64,000 bases of DNA, from NCBI GenBank assembly GCA_004296455.1, contig AP018280.1, positions 4,588,001-4,652,000 on the forward strand, given 5' to 3'. The notes below the pieces were generated by a model. That model saw only the letters and a program-made list of their open reading frames with translations. It had not been told where the DNA came from and made no database searches. Each line of letters opens with the position of its first letter. Within the stretch, counting starts at the first letter, position 1. Of this stretch, positions 18,038-25,998 are shown one piece after another. The position numbers and the translations under genes are program-made. The stretch comes from Calothrix sp. NIES-4101 (GTDB taxonomy: Bacteria; Cyanobacteriota; Cyanobacteriia; Cyanobacteriales; Nostocaceae).

Positions 18038-19303
18038 ATGCTAAAACTCAAACCAAAAGAATTTAATAACTCTCTGGCTACAGAAATTACTAAAATGGCT
18101 GTAGAGTCCCTATGGAGCAATAAGCTACGAACAGGACTAACAATGCTAGGTATGATTATTGGCATTAGTTCAGTAGTGGCAATTACTTCCGTCGGACAAG
18201 GAGTACAAAAAGCTACCGAGCAACAAATACAATCCCTAGGCTCAGATGTGATTTTAGTAATAGCCGGGGCTTCTAATACCGGTGGTATTAGTCAGGGTGG
18301 TGGTTCGGCTTCGACTCTGACTTGGGATGATGCTGAGGCTGTCGCCACACAAGCTAGTGCCGCCAAAACTGTAACAGCTTTTTTACAACGGGGTTCAATT
18401 CAAATAGTTTATGGTGGGCAAAATATTTCTACTGCCGTTGTTGGTACAGATTTGAATTATCCTGATGTTAAAGATACTTATCCCGAGCAGGGGCAATATT
18501 TTTCTCAAACCGATTTAGATAGTGCCGCACCAGTGGTTGTTTTAGGTACGAAAGTCAAGGAACAGCTATTTGGAGAACAGGAAGCAATCGGCAAGGAAAT
18601 TCGCATCCAAAAGCAGCTATTCCGGGTAATTGGGGTGATGCCAACGAAAGGTGCTGTCGGTAACATGGATCAAGACGATCGCGTTTTTATACCCCTAACA
18701 AATATGTCCCGGCGAATTGTTGGTAATAATGCCATTTCCGGTGTTTCGATTTCCGGGTTTTGGGTATCGGCAGCAGATAGCAGCCAATTAGATGCCATTC
18801 AATTTCAAGTGACAAATTTACTTCGCTTACGACACAATATTTATCCACCCCAATTCGACGATTTCCGCATTATCAACCAAGTGGATATTGCCAATACCTA
18901 TACTAGTATAGTCGGCATGTTTACGGTGATGATTGGTGCGATCGCCGGAATCTCTCTGGTGGTTGGTGGTATTGGCATTGCCAATATTATGCTGGTTTCG
19001 GTTGTGGAAAGAACTAAGGAAATTGGCATTCGTAAAGCCATGGGAGCCACAAAAAACGCCATTTTGACTCAATTTCTCACAGAAGCCATTATCGTTTCCA
19101 CCGTTGGCGGTAGCATCGGCATTGGATTTGGCATGGGAATTGCGCTCGCTGCTTCTAGCATAATGACAATTCCCCTCGTGATTTCACCTTGGTCAATAAT
19201 TACAGGTTTTGGTATTTCTGCCACCGTCGGCTTGGTTGCCGGTGTTGTCCCCGCCAGAAATGCTGCCCAGTTAGACCCAATTACAGCATTACGCAGTGAA
19301 TGA
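18038..19303 (+). CDS. MacB/FtsX-type ABC transporter permease
   Basis: 421 residues with the MacB permease layout. A first membrane helix follows the amphipathic MAVESLWSNKLRTGLTMLGM segment. A periplasmic domain (about 60-290) contains ILVIAGASNTGG and VVVLGTKVKEQLFG. Three C-terminal helices follow, with the conserved cytosolic loop VVERTKEIGIRKAMGATKNAILTQFL. The C-terminus ends ARNAAQLDPITALRSE, typical for the family. It lacks the nucleotide-binding domain that true MacB carries, so it needs a separate ATPase, which is not in this window. The adaptor at 15132 is the probable partner. Substrates of such pumps include peptides, lipids and macrolides; none can be chosen here. Confidence 0.9.
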   Translation: MLKLKPKEFNNSLATEITKMAVESLWSNKLRTGLTMLGMIIGISSVVAITSVGQGVQKATEQQIQSLGSDVILVIAGASNTGGISQGGGSASTLTWDDAEAVATQASAAKTVTAFLQRGSIQIVYGGQNISTAVVGTDLNYPDVKDTYPEQGQYFSQTDLDSAAPVVVLGTKVKEQLFGEQEAIGKEIRIQKQLFRVIGVMPTKGAVGNMDQDDRVFIPLTNMSRRIVGNNAISGVSISGFWVSAADSSQLDAIQFQVTNLLRLRHNIYPPQFDDFRIINQVDIANTYTSIVGMFTVMIGAIAGISLVVGGIGIANIMLVSVVERTKEIGIRKAMGATKNAILTQFLTEAIIVSTVGGSIGIGFGMGIALAASSIMTIPLVISPWSIITGFGISATVGLVAGVVPARNAAQLDPITALRSE

Positions 19304-19449
19304 GGAATACTTTTGGCAATTTTCTTCAACATTATGTAATATAACGAACATTTACAGTGCAAAATGTAAAGCAGTATTATTTATTGCTTTATACTGCTTT
19401 ATACTGGCTTGATATTTCCTACTCAATATCTCCTAAACCGGCTTTGCCC

Positions 19450-20889
19450 ATGAATGTCTCTCTGACCCAAGATTTATCTCCATATCAATTAATAATTGCC
19501 AGCAGTGAACATGGTTGTCAACCGTTGTCTGTATCTCCGGCGACATTATTAGCGATGGTGCGATCGCAAATTGATGTTCTCATCGAGCGACAAATACCAG
19601 CTACCGTATGGACAAAGCTTCCAGGAGGAAATATTTGGCAGGCGGAATTACTGCGCTACCAGCAAAAAGGAGATGTATCGGCAAAAATTTACAGTTTCCA
19701 TTTGGGAAAATCGGTAAATGATTCGCCAAATGTGGTGTCAGGAAATTCCTTCCATCTACAATTATTTTTACCATCAGGGCAAATCCAGCGCGAGTATTTT
19801 TGGATGGTAGTATCTCCGCAATTTTGCAGTTTAATTGTGGCATTACGTCCATCTCGAAGTATCAAAAGACAGCAAAAGTTAAAAGCAAATGCAAAACCGA
19901 AAGCATCATTAGTAACACTAACTTCATTTGATAGTAAATTAGTGCGGCATGTGGTGGAAAATATTCAACATGTAGCACTTGAGCCAATAGTTAATGTTGA
20001 TGATGACGAAAAATCTAGTTTTACCGACGCTACAGAGTCCTCAATTTTAAGTAGTTTGCTGACTCGGCAAATGCAGAGACAGGAAGAAATTAACCGCAAG
20101 CGGAAAAAATCGCAATTAATTAAATTACAACAGAAAAATCAAAATCTTGACAATAAGCTCCAAGAAAAAGATATTTATTTAAATCATGTGTGTCAGGAAA
20201 TCCGCACACCCTTGACACATATGAAAACCGCCTTATCGCTGCTCAACTCCCCAGCACTGAAACCACCACAGCGACAGAGATACTTGCAGATGCTACATTC
20301 ACAGTGCGATCGCCAAAATTCTCTCATTACTAGCGTACTGGAATTAGTCGAACTCGAACAGAATTTGAAATCTGCTAATTTTGAGACTGTTCACCTTGCT
20401 GATATTGTACCTGGGGTAGTCAGTACCTATCAACCGCTCGCCCAAGAAAAAGGGATTATGCTGGCTTATACCGTACCAACTGACTTACCTGCTATTTGGT
20501 TTGTTCATGGTGGACTCAAGCAAATAGTAATTAATCTCCTGGGTAATAGTATAAAATTTACACCCAATGGCGGTCAGGTTTGGGTAAAAGCTCGGCAACA
20601 AGGGGAATATATCTTGTTGGAAGTCCGCGATACTGGTATTGGAATTAGCGAAGCTGATATTTCCAGAATTTTCGACCGTTTTTATAGTACCCGTCCACCA
20701 AGCGAAGAATCTGGGGGTGCGGGATTAGGTTTAAGTGTTGTGCAACAATACCTACAACGCTGCGGTGGTTCCATCGCTGTCAAAAGCAAGCAAATGGAAG
20801 GTTCTACCTTTACTGTACAACTGGCGCTATCCAAAACTTCGGTATTTGCAAAAACACCACAGAATCCAGAATATAGCCGTCACCAGTAA
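19450..20889 (+). CDS. Histidine kinase-like protein without the phospho-accepting His
   Basis: 479 residues from the ATG at 19450 (MNVSLTQDL); 31 further codons are open upstream. The N-terminal ~170 residues form an unassigned sensory region. A Lys/Gln-rich coiled coil (about 210-250) precedes a HisKA-like dimerisation helix. The H-box reads HVCQEIRTPLTH, with Gln where the phosphorylated His normally stands (xHExRTPL). The catalytic domain is complete: N-box QIVINLLGNSIKF, G1 DTGIGI, and G2 GGAGLGLSVV. It may transfer no phosphate in cis, act as a trans-kinase in a heterodimer, or be a signalling pseudokinase. No response regulator is adjacent. Confidence 0.85.
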   Translation: MNVSLTQDLSPYQLIIASSEHGCQPLSVSPATLLAMVRSQIDVLIERQIPATVWTKLPGGNIWQAELLRYQQKGDVSAKIYSFHLGKSVNDSPNVVSGNSFHLQLFLPSGQIQREYFWMVVSPQFCSLIVALRPSRSIKRQQKLKANAKPKASLVTLTSFDSKLVRHVVENIQHVALEPIVNVDDDEKSSFTDATESSILSSLLTRQMQRQEEINRKRKKSQLIKLQQKNQNLDNKLQEKDIYLNHVCQEIRTPLTHMKTALSLLNSPALKPPQRQRYLQMLHSQCDRQNSLITSVLELVELEQNLKSANFETVHLADIVPGVVSTYQPLAQEKGIMLAYTVPTDLPAIWFVHGGLKQIVINLLGNSIKFTPNGGQVWVKARQQGEYILLEVRDTGIGISEADISRIFDRFYSTRPPSEESGGAGLGLSVVQQYLQRCGGSIAVKSKQMEGSTFTVQLALSKTSVFAKTPQNPEYSRHQ

Positions 20890-20940
20890 ATTACCAACCG
20901 CAAAATTTGTCTTGATTGACTGGCAACATCCTGTAATCAA

Positions 20941-21156
20941 TTAGTCTGTGTCTTCTTCATCTTTACCAAAAGATACACAAGGACTATCAATTTTTTGTAT
21001 TGGTTGAAACGAACTGCAAAAAATTACCGTCGCACAATTAACTCCAGATTCATCAGGATGAAGACATTCGCTCAAACCTTCTACAAAAGTATGAGAAATA
21101 CATTCATTACAGATAGTTGGACATGCTGATAATTGCTTGTTGTTTGTATTATACAT
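20941..21156 (-). CDS. Small cysteine-rich protein
   Basis: 71 residues with seven Cys (about 12, 16, 19, 31, 41, 47 and 60), including CPTICNEC, and an acidic C-terminus GKDEEDTD. No signal peptide. The Cys density suggests metal binding. It converges on the kinase gene at 19450 and lies 51 bases from its stop. No family recognised and no strong ribosome-binding site seen. Confidence 0.5.
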   Translation of the reverse strand: MYNTNNKQLSACPTICNECISHTFVEGLSECLHPDESGVNCATVIFCSSFQPIQKIDSPCVSFGKDEEDTD

Positions 21157-21736
21157 CTACAAAAACCCCAATTTCATCAAAATTTATCTATGTACAGTGC
21201 GGTTTTTTCTCTGGTAAAGACCTCACATAACCGCAATGCTAACCACTAATATCTAACTGTTTACTTATCACTAGTTGCTTTTTATATACTTAGTTAAACA
21301 TGTCTAATTTAAAATTATAAATTAAATGCAATTTTTAGATATATATTCTTGACATTTTAATCTACCTTACGATAGTATTCGCCCTATAATATAAATGTCA
21401 GTGCGCCCATATTTAATTAATATTGAAAAGCTCTCAAGGCAAATGTAACATTGGTTTATTGTTCATTTGTATCTAAAATGCCTGCAAATCTAAACATGTA
21501 AATTGATGATATATCTGTATTAACGTAAGGAGAGCAGATATATAGGAAAAGCGAGACAATTATATTGGTACGTAGTTATACTGATACAAGGTAAATCCCT
21601 TTTGTTTATCTCATCTGCAAGTACTAAATCGCTGAAATGAACCATATGTAAATTTCTTGTTTAAGGGCATATATAGCAGCTTTCAATCATCTGATATTGG
21701 GGCTAACTTTGGACAAGATGCAATCCCTCAACACCC
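21157..21736. other. Intergenic region, no supported gene
   Basis: 580 AT-rich bases between the small Cys-rich gene and the kinase/FGE fusion gene. Short open frames near the right end are shadows of the fusion gene. No RNA gene or mobile end recognised. Confidence 0.5.
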
Positions 21737-23659
21737 ATGCGAATCTGCCAAAATCCCAATTGCTCCAACCCATTTAACGCAGAGGAAAATAAATTCTGTA
21801 ATAGCTGCGGACAAAGCAACTTTGGCGACTTGTTGCGAAACCGCTTTCGTGTATTGAGGCTTTTAGGAGAAGGTGGTTTTAGCAAAACCTATGCTACAGA
21901 GGATGTAGATAGACTCGATGCACCATGCGTCATCAAGCAATTTTTTCCTCAGGTACAGGGAACAGCAGCACGTGCCAAAGCCGCGCAGTTATTTAAAGAG
22001 GAGGCGTTTAGACTCTATGAACTAGGAGAGAATCATCCGTCAATTCCGCGCCTGCTTGCTTATTTTGAGCAAGGGGCAAGTTTGTATTTGGTACAGGAGT
22101 TTATTGAAGGGGAGACTTTATTTAAGGAACTCCAAACATCTATATTTGATGAAGCAAAAATCAGGCAATTATTAACCGATATTTTACCTGTGATTGGCTT
22201 TATTCATTCGCGCAATGTGATTCACCGAGATATTAAACCGGAAAATATTATTCGCCGTCACGGTGATAATCGATTGGTATTAATTGATTTTGGTGGTGCC
22301 AAACAAATTACCCAAGCAAGTATTGCCCGGCAAGCGACAGTAATTTATACAATTGGTTATGCACCTAGCGAACAAATGGCTGGTTTTGCTTGTCATGCTA
22401 GCGATTTATATTCATTGGGCGTAACTTGTGTGCGGCTATTAACAAAATCTTTGCCACAACAAGATAGATATGGAAATATTTATGATCCCCTCTATGATGC
22501 GATTAATGCTCAGTGGTTGTGGCGGGAAATGTTGAGCCAAAAGAATTTAAGTGTCAGTGAGCAATTAGGATACGTATTAGATAAATTACTCAAAAACTTG
22601 GTTCGAGAAAGATATCAATCAGCACTCGAAGTTTTACAGGATTTAAATAATAATAGCTTTATGAACTTTTTTGGGATGATGACGATTCCTCAGTTGGAAA
22701 CAGCCTCAGAAACTTCGTCACTCAATAATCCACCTATTCAAACTCCATCTATTCAACCTTTACCCATTCAAAATATACCTACTCATCAACCAACAATTAA
22801 ATCTCAAGAACTATTAACAGTTCCAGCTTTTCATGTTTTTGAATTTGAGGTACTAACTTTAGATACACAGGGTAGAGAAATTACCAGAGAACGTAATAGT
22901 GCGCGTTACTATTCTGAAGACTTAGGAGGCGGGATTTTCTTAGAAATGGTATCGCTTCCGAGTGGAGATTTTCTCATGGGTTCTAGGGATGGCGAAGGAG
23001 ATGCCGACGAACGTCCACAACACTTAGTGACAATTGAGCCGTTATGTATGGGTAAATATCCGATTACCCAAGCACAGTGGCGGGCGGTTGCGGCTTTACC
23101 GAAAGAAAATATTCCCTTAAATCCAAATCCCTCAAAATTTAAAGGTGCCAATCGTCCTGTAGAAAATGTATCATGGCATGAGGCACAAGAGTTTTGCGAT
23201 CGCTTGGAGAAAAAAACTGGACGGAAGTATCGTTTACCCAGTGAGGCGGAATGGGAATATGCTTGTCGGGCAGGTACAACAACACCATTTCATTTCGGGG
23301 AAATCATCACACCCGACTTAGCCAACTGTGGTAGTAGCGACAGTGCGATATTAGAAGGTAGAAGTCGATTTCGCCGCGAAACTACTCCAGTCGGTAGTTT
23401 TGAACTGGCTAACAGCTTTGGATTATATGATATGCACGGGCTAGTTTGGGAATGGTGTGCCGATCCCTGGCACAATAATTATGTTGGCGCACCTAATGAT
23501 GGTAGGGTTTGGGAATGGGATGGAGACAGAAACCGTCGAGTCTTACGCGGTGGTTCTTGGAGTTTTAGTCCTGTGTTGTGTCGCAGCGCTAGTCGTAGTT
23601 GGAATGAGTCTGATGGTGGCTTGCGGATATGTGGTTTTCGTGTGGTTGTTAGTCTTTAG
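21737..23659 (+). CDS. Zinc-ribbon / Ser-Thr protein kinase / FGE-fold fusion protein
   Basis: 640 residues. A zinc ribbon at 1-25 carries two Cys pairs (CQNPNC and CNSCG). A complete Hanks-type kinase domain (about 33-290) follows: glycine loop LLGEGGFSKTY, catalytic loop VIHRDIKPENII, metal-binding DFGGAKQ, and a substrate segment YAPSEQM. A Thr/Pro/Gln-rich linker (about 320-355) leads to a formylglycine-generating-enzyme-like domain (about 390-640) with GGSWSFSPVLCRSASR and ICGFRVV. Of the two active-site Cys of true FGEs only the second appears conserved, so sulfatase activation is doubtful. Such kinase-FGE fusions are common in cyanobacteria. The C-terminal domain may bind a ligand or partner. 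Confidence 0.9.
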   Translation: MRICQNPNCSNPFNAEENKFCNSCGQSNFGDLLRNRFRVLRLLGEGGFSKTYATEDVDRLDAPCVIKQFFPQVQGTAARAKAAQLFKEEAFRLYELGENHPSIPRLLAYFEQGASLYLVQEFIEGETLFKELQTSIFDEAKIRQLLTDILPVIGFIHSRNVIHRDIKPENIIRRHGDNRLVLIDFGGAKQITQASIARQATVIYTIGYAPSEQMAGFACHASDLYSLGVTCVRLLTKSLPQQDRYGNIYDPLYDAINAQWLWREMLSQKNLSVSEQLGYVLDKLLKNLVRERYQSALEVLQDLNNNSFMNFFGMMTIPQLETASETSSLNNPPIQTPSIQPLPIQNIPTHQPTIKSQELLTVPAFHVFEFEVLTLDTQGREITRERNSARYYSEDLGGGIFLEMVSLPSGDFLMGSRDGEGDADERPQHLVTIEPLCMGKYPITQAQWRAVAALPKENIPLNPNPSKFKGANRPVENVSWHEAQEFCDRLEKKTGRKYRLPSEAEWEYACRAGTTTPFHFGEIITPDLANCGSSDSAILEGRSRFRRETTPVGSFELANSFGLYDMHGLVWEWCADPWHNNYVGAPNDGRVWEWDGDRNRRVLRGGSWSFSPVLCRSASRSWNESDGGLRICGFRVVVSL

Positions 23660-23682
23660 TGCTTCCCTAAAACCAAAGTATC

Positions 23683-23717
23683 GGGGGTAGATATAGCGAA
23701 GCTCTCACCAGGGGCAA
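23683..23717 (+). repeat. Left arm of a 35-bp inverted repeat
   Basis: Matches the reverse complement of 24478-24512 at 29 of 35 positions, including the last 13 (TCACCAGGGGCAA). The two arms enclose about 760 bases that contain the secreted-protein gene at 23908. Confidence 0.6.
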
Positions 23718-23907
23718 AATAGGCTGAAAACATTGCTGGTAAAGGGTTTTACTTCATATAGTTATTTCATAGTTTTGGCAGTTTTGACAGACGCTTTATA
23801 AGCAGAACCACAAACTGGACAAAAACGGTGTTGCACGAGACACCCGATCGCGTATGCCAATTTGGGGACAATACACAATCGGTACAACTGTATGTTAGGG
23901 GTAAACC

Positions 23908-24330
23908 CTACTCAGTGAGTATAATTTTATGAAAACTCCCATTGCGACACTCAAAGGTATTGGTTAATTGAGTGACGCGGTCTTCAAATTTGACTCCGCC
24001 AATTTGGTGTCGGTAGGTGACTCTAAATCTGGTTAATTCGTTTTTGATAAATCGGAGATCGCGTTTTTCAGTAAATGATTTACCAATATTCAGCTTTTCT
24101 TGTCCGTCGATACCTAACAGAAGCTCTGTCCGAAATGGCTTGCCGACAGCACTAGTATCTTGATACTCAAATTTAGTAACCTTAATCGGATCGTTAGTGC
24201 CATTTTCTATGGTAATGCTAACGTTTTCGCAGACATCTGCTGCCGAGGCTTGAGTAGCAGAACCAACAATAGTCGCAGAACCAATTGTTACGACACTTAA
24301 ACTGAGCAAAATTACAGATTTAAAGTTCAT
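23908..24330 (-). CDS. Exported protein of unknown function
   Basis: 140 residues. A clear signal peptide (MNFKSVILLSLSVVTIGSA, cleavage near ASA-AD) is followed by a ~110-residue domain predicted to be mostly beta-strand. Two Cys (CENVSITIENG and FECRNG) could form a disulfide joining both ends of the domain. No family recognised. The gene lies between the arms of a 35-bp inverted repeat. Confidence 0.7.
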   Translation of the reverse strand: MNFKSVILLSLSVVTIGSATIVGSATQASAADVCENVSITIENGTNDPIKVTKFEYQDTSAVGKPFRTELLLGIDGQEKLNIGKSFTEKRDLRFIKNELTRFRVTYRHQIGGVKFEDRVTQLTNTFECRNGSFHKIILTE

Positions 24331-24702
24331 GATTTTTTTAAGTCATTGCTTTGTCTACAAATAACTCCACGTTTGAGCGATCGCGTTTATGCACTCAGAC
24401 CCATTCTTTCGTTAAATTGTTGAGCTAAATCTGCCTAGTAGTCTAAAACTTAATCACAGCAAGACTTTCACACTATCTTGCCCCTGGTGACAGTTTTGCT
24501 ACACCTACCCCTATCGGCAGCTAAATTTTCATGCCCAGTGATGTTGTTATTTTAGATATAGGTTTGTAAATATAAGTTTATTGAATGTTTGTAATCCCCA
24601 CAGCGTCACCATCACTGCGGTAATTCCAATGCCCTAAGAAATTAGGATGGGATTGTTTCTAAAATTACAGCGCCTTTTCTATCTCCATTTCCATTCCCAA
24701 CG
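24331..24702. other. Intergenic region containing the right arm of the 35-bp repeat
   Basis: 372 bases between the secreted-protein gene and the REC-kinase gene. The right arm of the inverted repeat lies at 24478-24512. No gene seen. Confidence 0.5.
24478..24512 (-). repeat. Right arm of the 35-bp inverted repeat
   Basis: Pairs with 23683-23717 (29/35 matches). No direct target duplication found outside the arms. Confidence 0.6.
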
Positions 24703-25998
24703 CTAAATTGGCATGGTGATTACAAACTTTGTCCCCTCTCCAGGAACTGATACACAGTGTATTTGTCCATCATGTTTATCTACAATAATTTGTTTAGCGA
24801 TCGCTAGTCCCAAACCAGTACCTTTATTGACACCCTTAGTGGTAAATAAATGGTCAAATATACGCTGTTGAACTTCCTCACTCATCCCAACACCATTATC
24901 TGCAACGATAACTTTGACATGTTGATTTTCAACCAAGGTAGTAATTGTAATTTGGTTGGGATTGGCTGTAATATCTTCGTAACTACGACCTGCACTAGCA
25001 TCTTCTAAGGCATCTATAGCATTTGCCAAAATATTCATAAATACTTGGTTTAGTTGCCCTGGGAAGCATTCCACTTGCGGGATATCACCATATTCTGTAA
25101 ATACTTCAATCGCCGGACGATTTTCGTTAGCCTTGAGACGGTGCTTGAGAATCAAAATTGTACTATCAATGCCTTCATGCAAATTAAATGGCTGTTTGTA
25201 GTCTCGATCTGCCCGCGAAAAGGTTCTTAAACTAGTGCTAATATTTTTAATGCGATCGCAAGCCATTGTCATCGAATCAATCATTTTTGCTAAATCTTCA
25301 ATACAAAAATCTAAATCAATTTCCTCAGCATGTTCGATAATGGCATCGCTGGGATTCGGCAAGCTTTCTTGATACAGCTTCAAGTGTTCGAGAACATCAT
25401 TAATATTTGGTTTTGCTTGTTTGAGGGTGGCGGCAATAAACCCCAAGGGGTTGTTCATCTCGTGAGCAATACCTGCTACCAAATTACCCAGCGCGGACAT
25501 TTTCTCATTTTGAATCAGTTGTAACTGAGCTTGTTGTAACTGTTGCAGTGATTGAGTTAATTCTATGGTGCGTTCTTCTACCCTTTGTTCTAAGGTACGA
25601 GTAAGATAGGAAATTTTCAGGTGCAGCTTTAATCTGGCAATTACTTCTTCCTGTTGGAAGGGCTTGGTAATATAATCAACAGCACCAATTTCCAATCCTT
25701 TCACTTTGTCTGTAGCATCAGACAAAGCCGTCATAAAAATTACAGGAATATTTTGAGTGATTGCATTTGCTTTTAAGCGACGACAAGTTTCAAAGCCATC
25801 AATACCTGGCATCATCACATCCAAAAGAATCAAATCGGGGGCTGCATATTCAGTTTGCTCGATCGCGGATTCTCCATCTGTAGCCATCCGAGCTTTCCAA
25901 CCATATCCCTGAATTGCTTCTGATAGTACCTTGAGATTATTCGGATTGTCATCTACTAACAGGATATGCATGGGCTTTGAGAAAAAATCGTCCATCAT
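24703..25998 (-). CDS. Response-regulator/histidine kinase fusion (REC-HisKA-HATPase)
   Basis: 431 residues. REC domain at about 10-128 with the acidic pair in LLVDDNPNN, the phospho-accepting Asp in [15 protein letters not shown] and the conserved Lys in DYITKPF. A short coiled coil leads to the H-box [14 protein letters not shown]. The catalytic domain has [22 protein letters not shown] and [12 protein letters not shown]. It has no membrane segment. The start codon overlaps the stop of the CHASE2 kinase gene (ATGA), so the two are translationally coupled, and this REC domain is the probable next receiver. The kinase half is clearly paralogous to the kinase at 38579 beside the exoprotein genes. 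Confidence 0.93.
   Translation of the reverse strand: MMDDFFSKPMHILLVDDNPNNLKVLSEAIQGYGWKARMATDGESAIEQTEYAAPDLILLDVMMPGIDGFETCRRLKANAITQNIPVIFMTALSDATDKVKGLEIGAVDYITKPFQQEEVIARLKLHLKISYLTRTLEQRVEERTIELTQSLQQLQQAQLQLIQNEKMSALGNLVAGIAHEMNNPLGFIAATLKQAKPNINDVLEHLKLYQESLPNPSDAIIEHAEEIDLDFCIEDLAKMIDSMTMACDRIKNISTSLRTFSRADRDYKQPFNLHEGIDSTILILKHRLKANENRPAIEVFTEYGDIPQVECFPGQLNQVFMNILANAIDALEDASAGRSYEDITANPNQITITTLVENQHVKVIVADNGVGMSEEVQQRIFDHLFTTKGVNKGTGLGLAIAKQIIVDKHDGQIHCVSVPGEGTKFVITMPI

Noticed and set aside
23720-23890. Minus-strand Cys-rich frame containing RFCPVCGSAYKASV
   Set aside because: No start codon with a plausible signal, very short, upstream part closed by a stop; at most a remnant of a zinc-ribbon gene.
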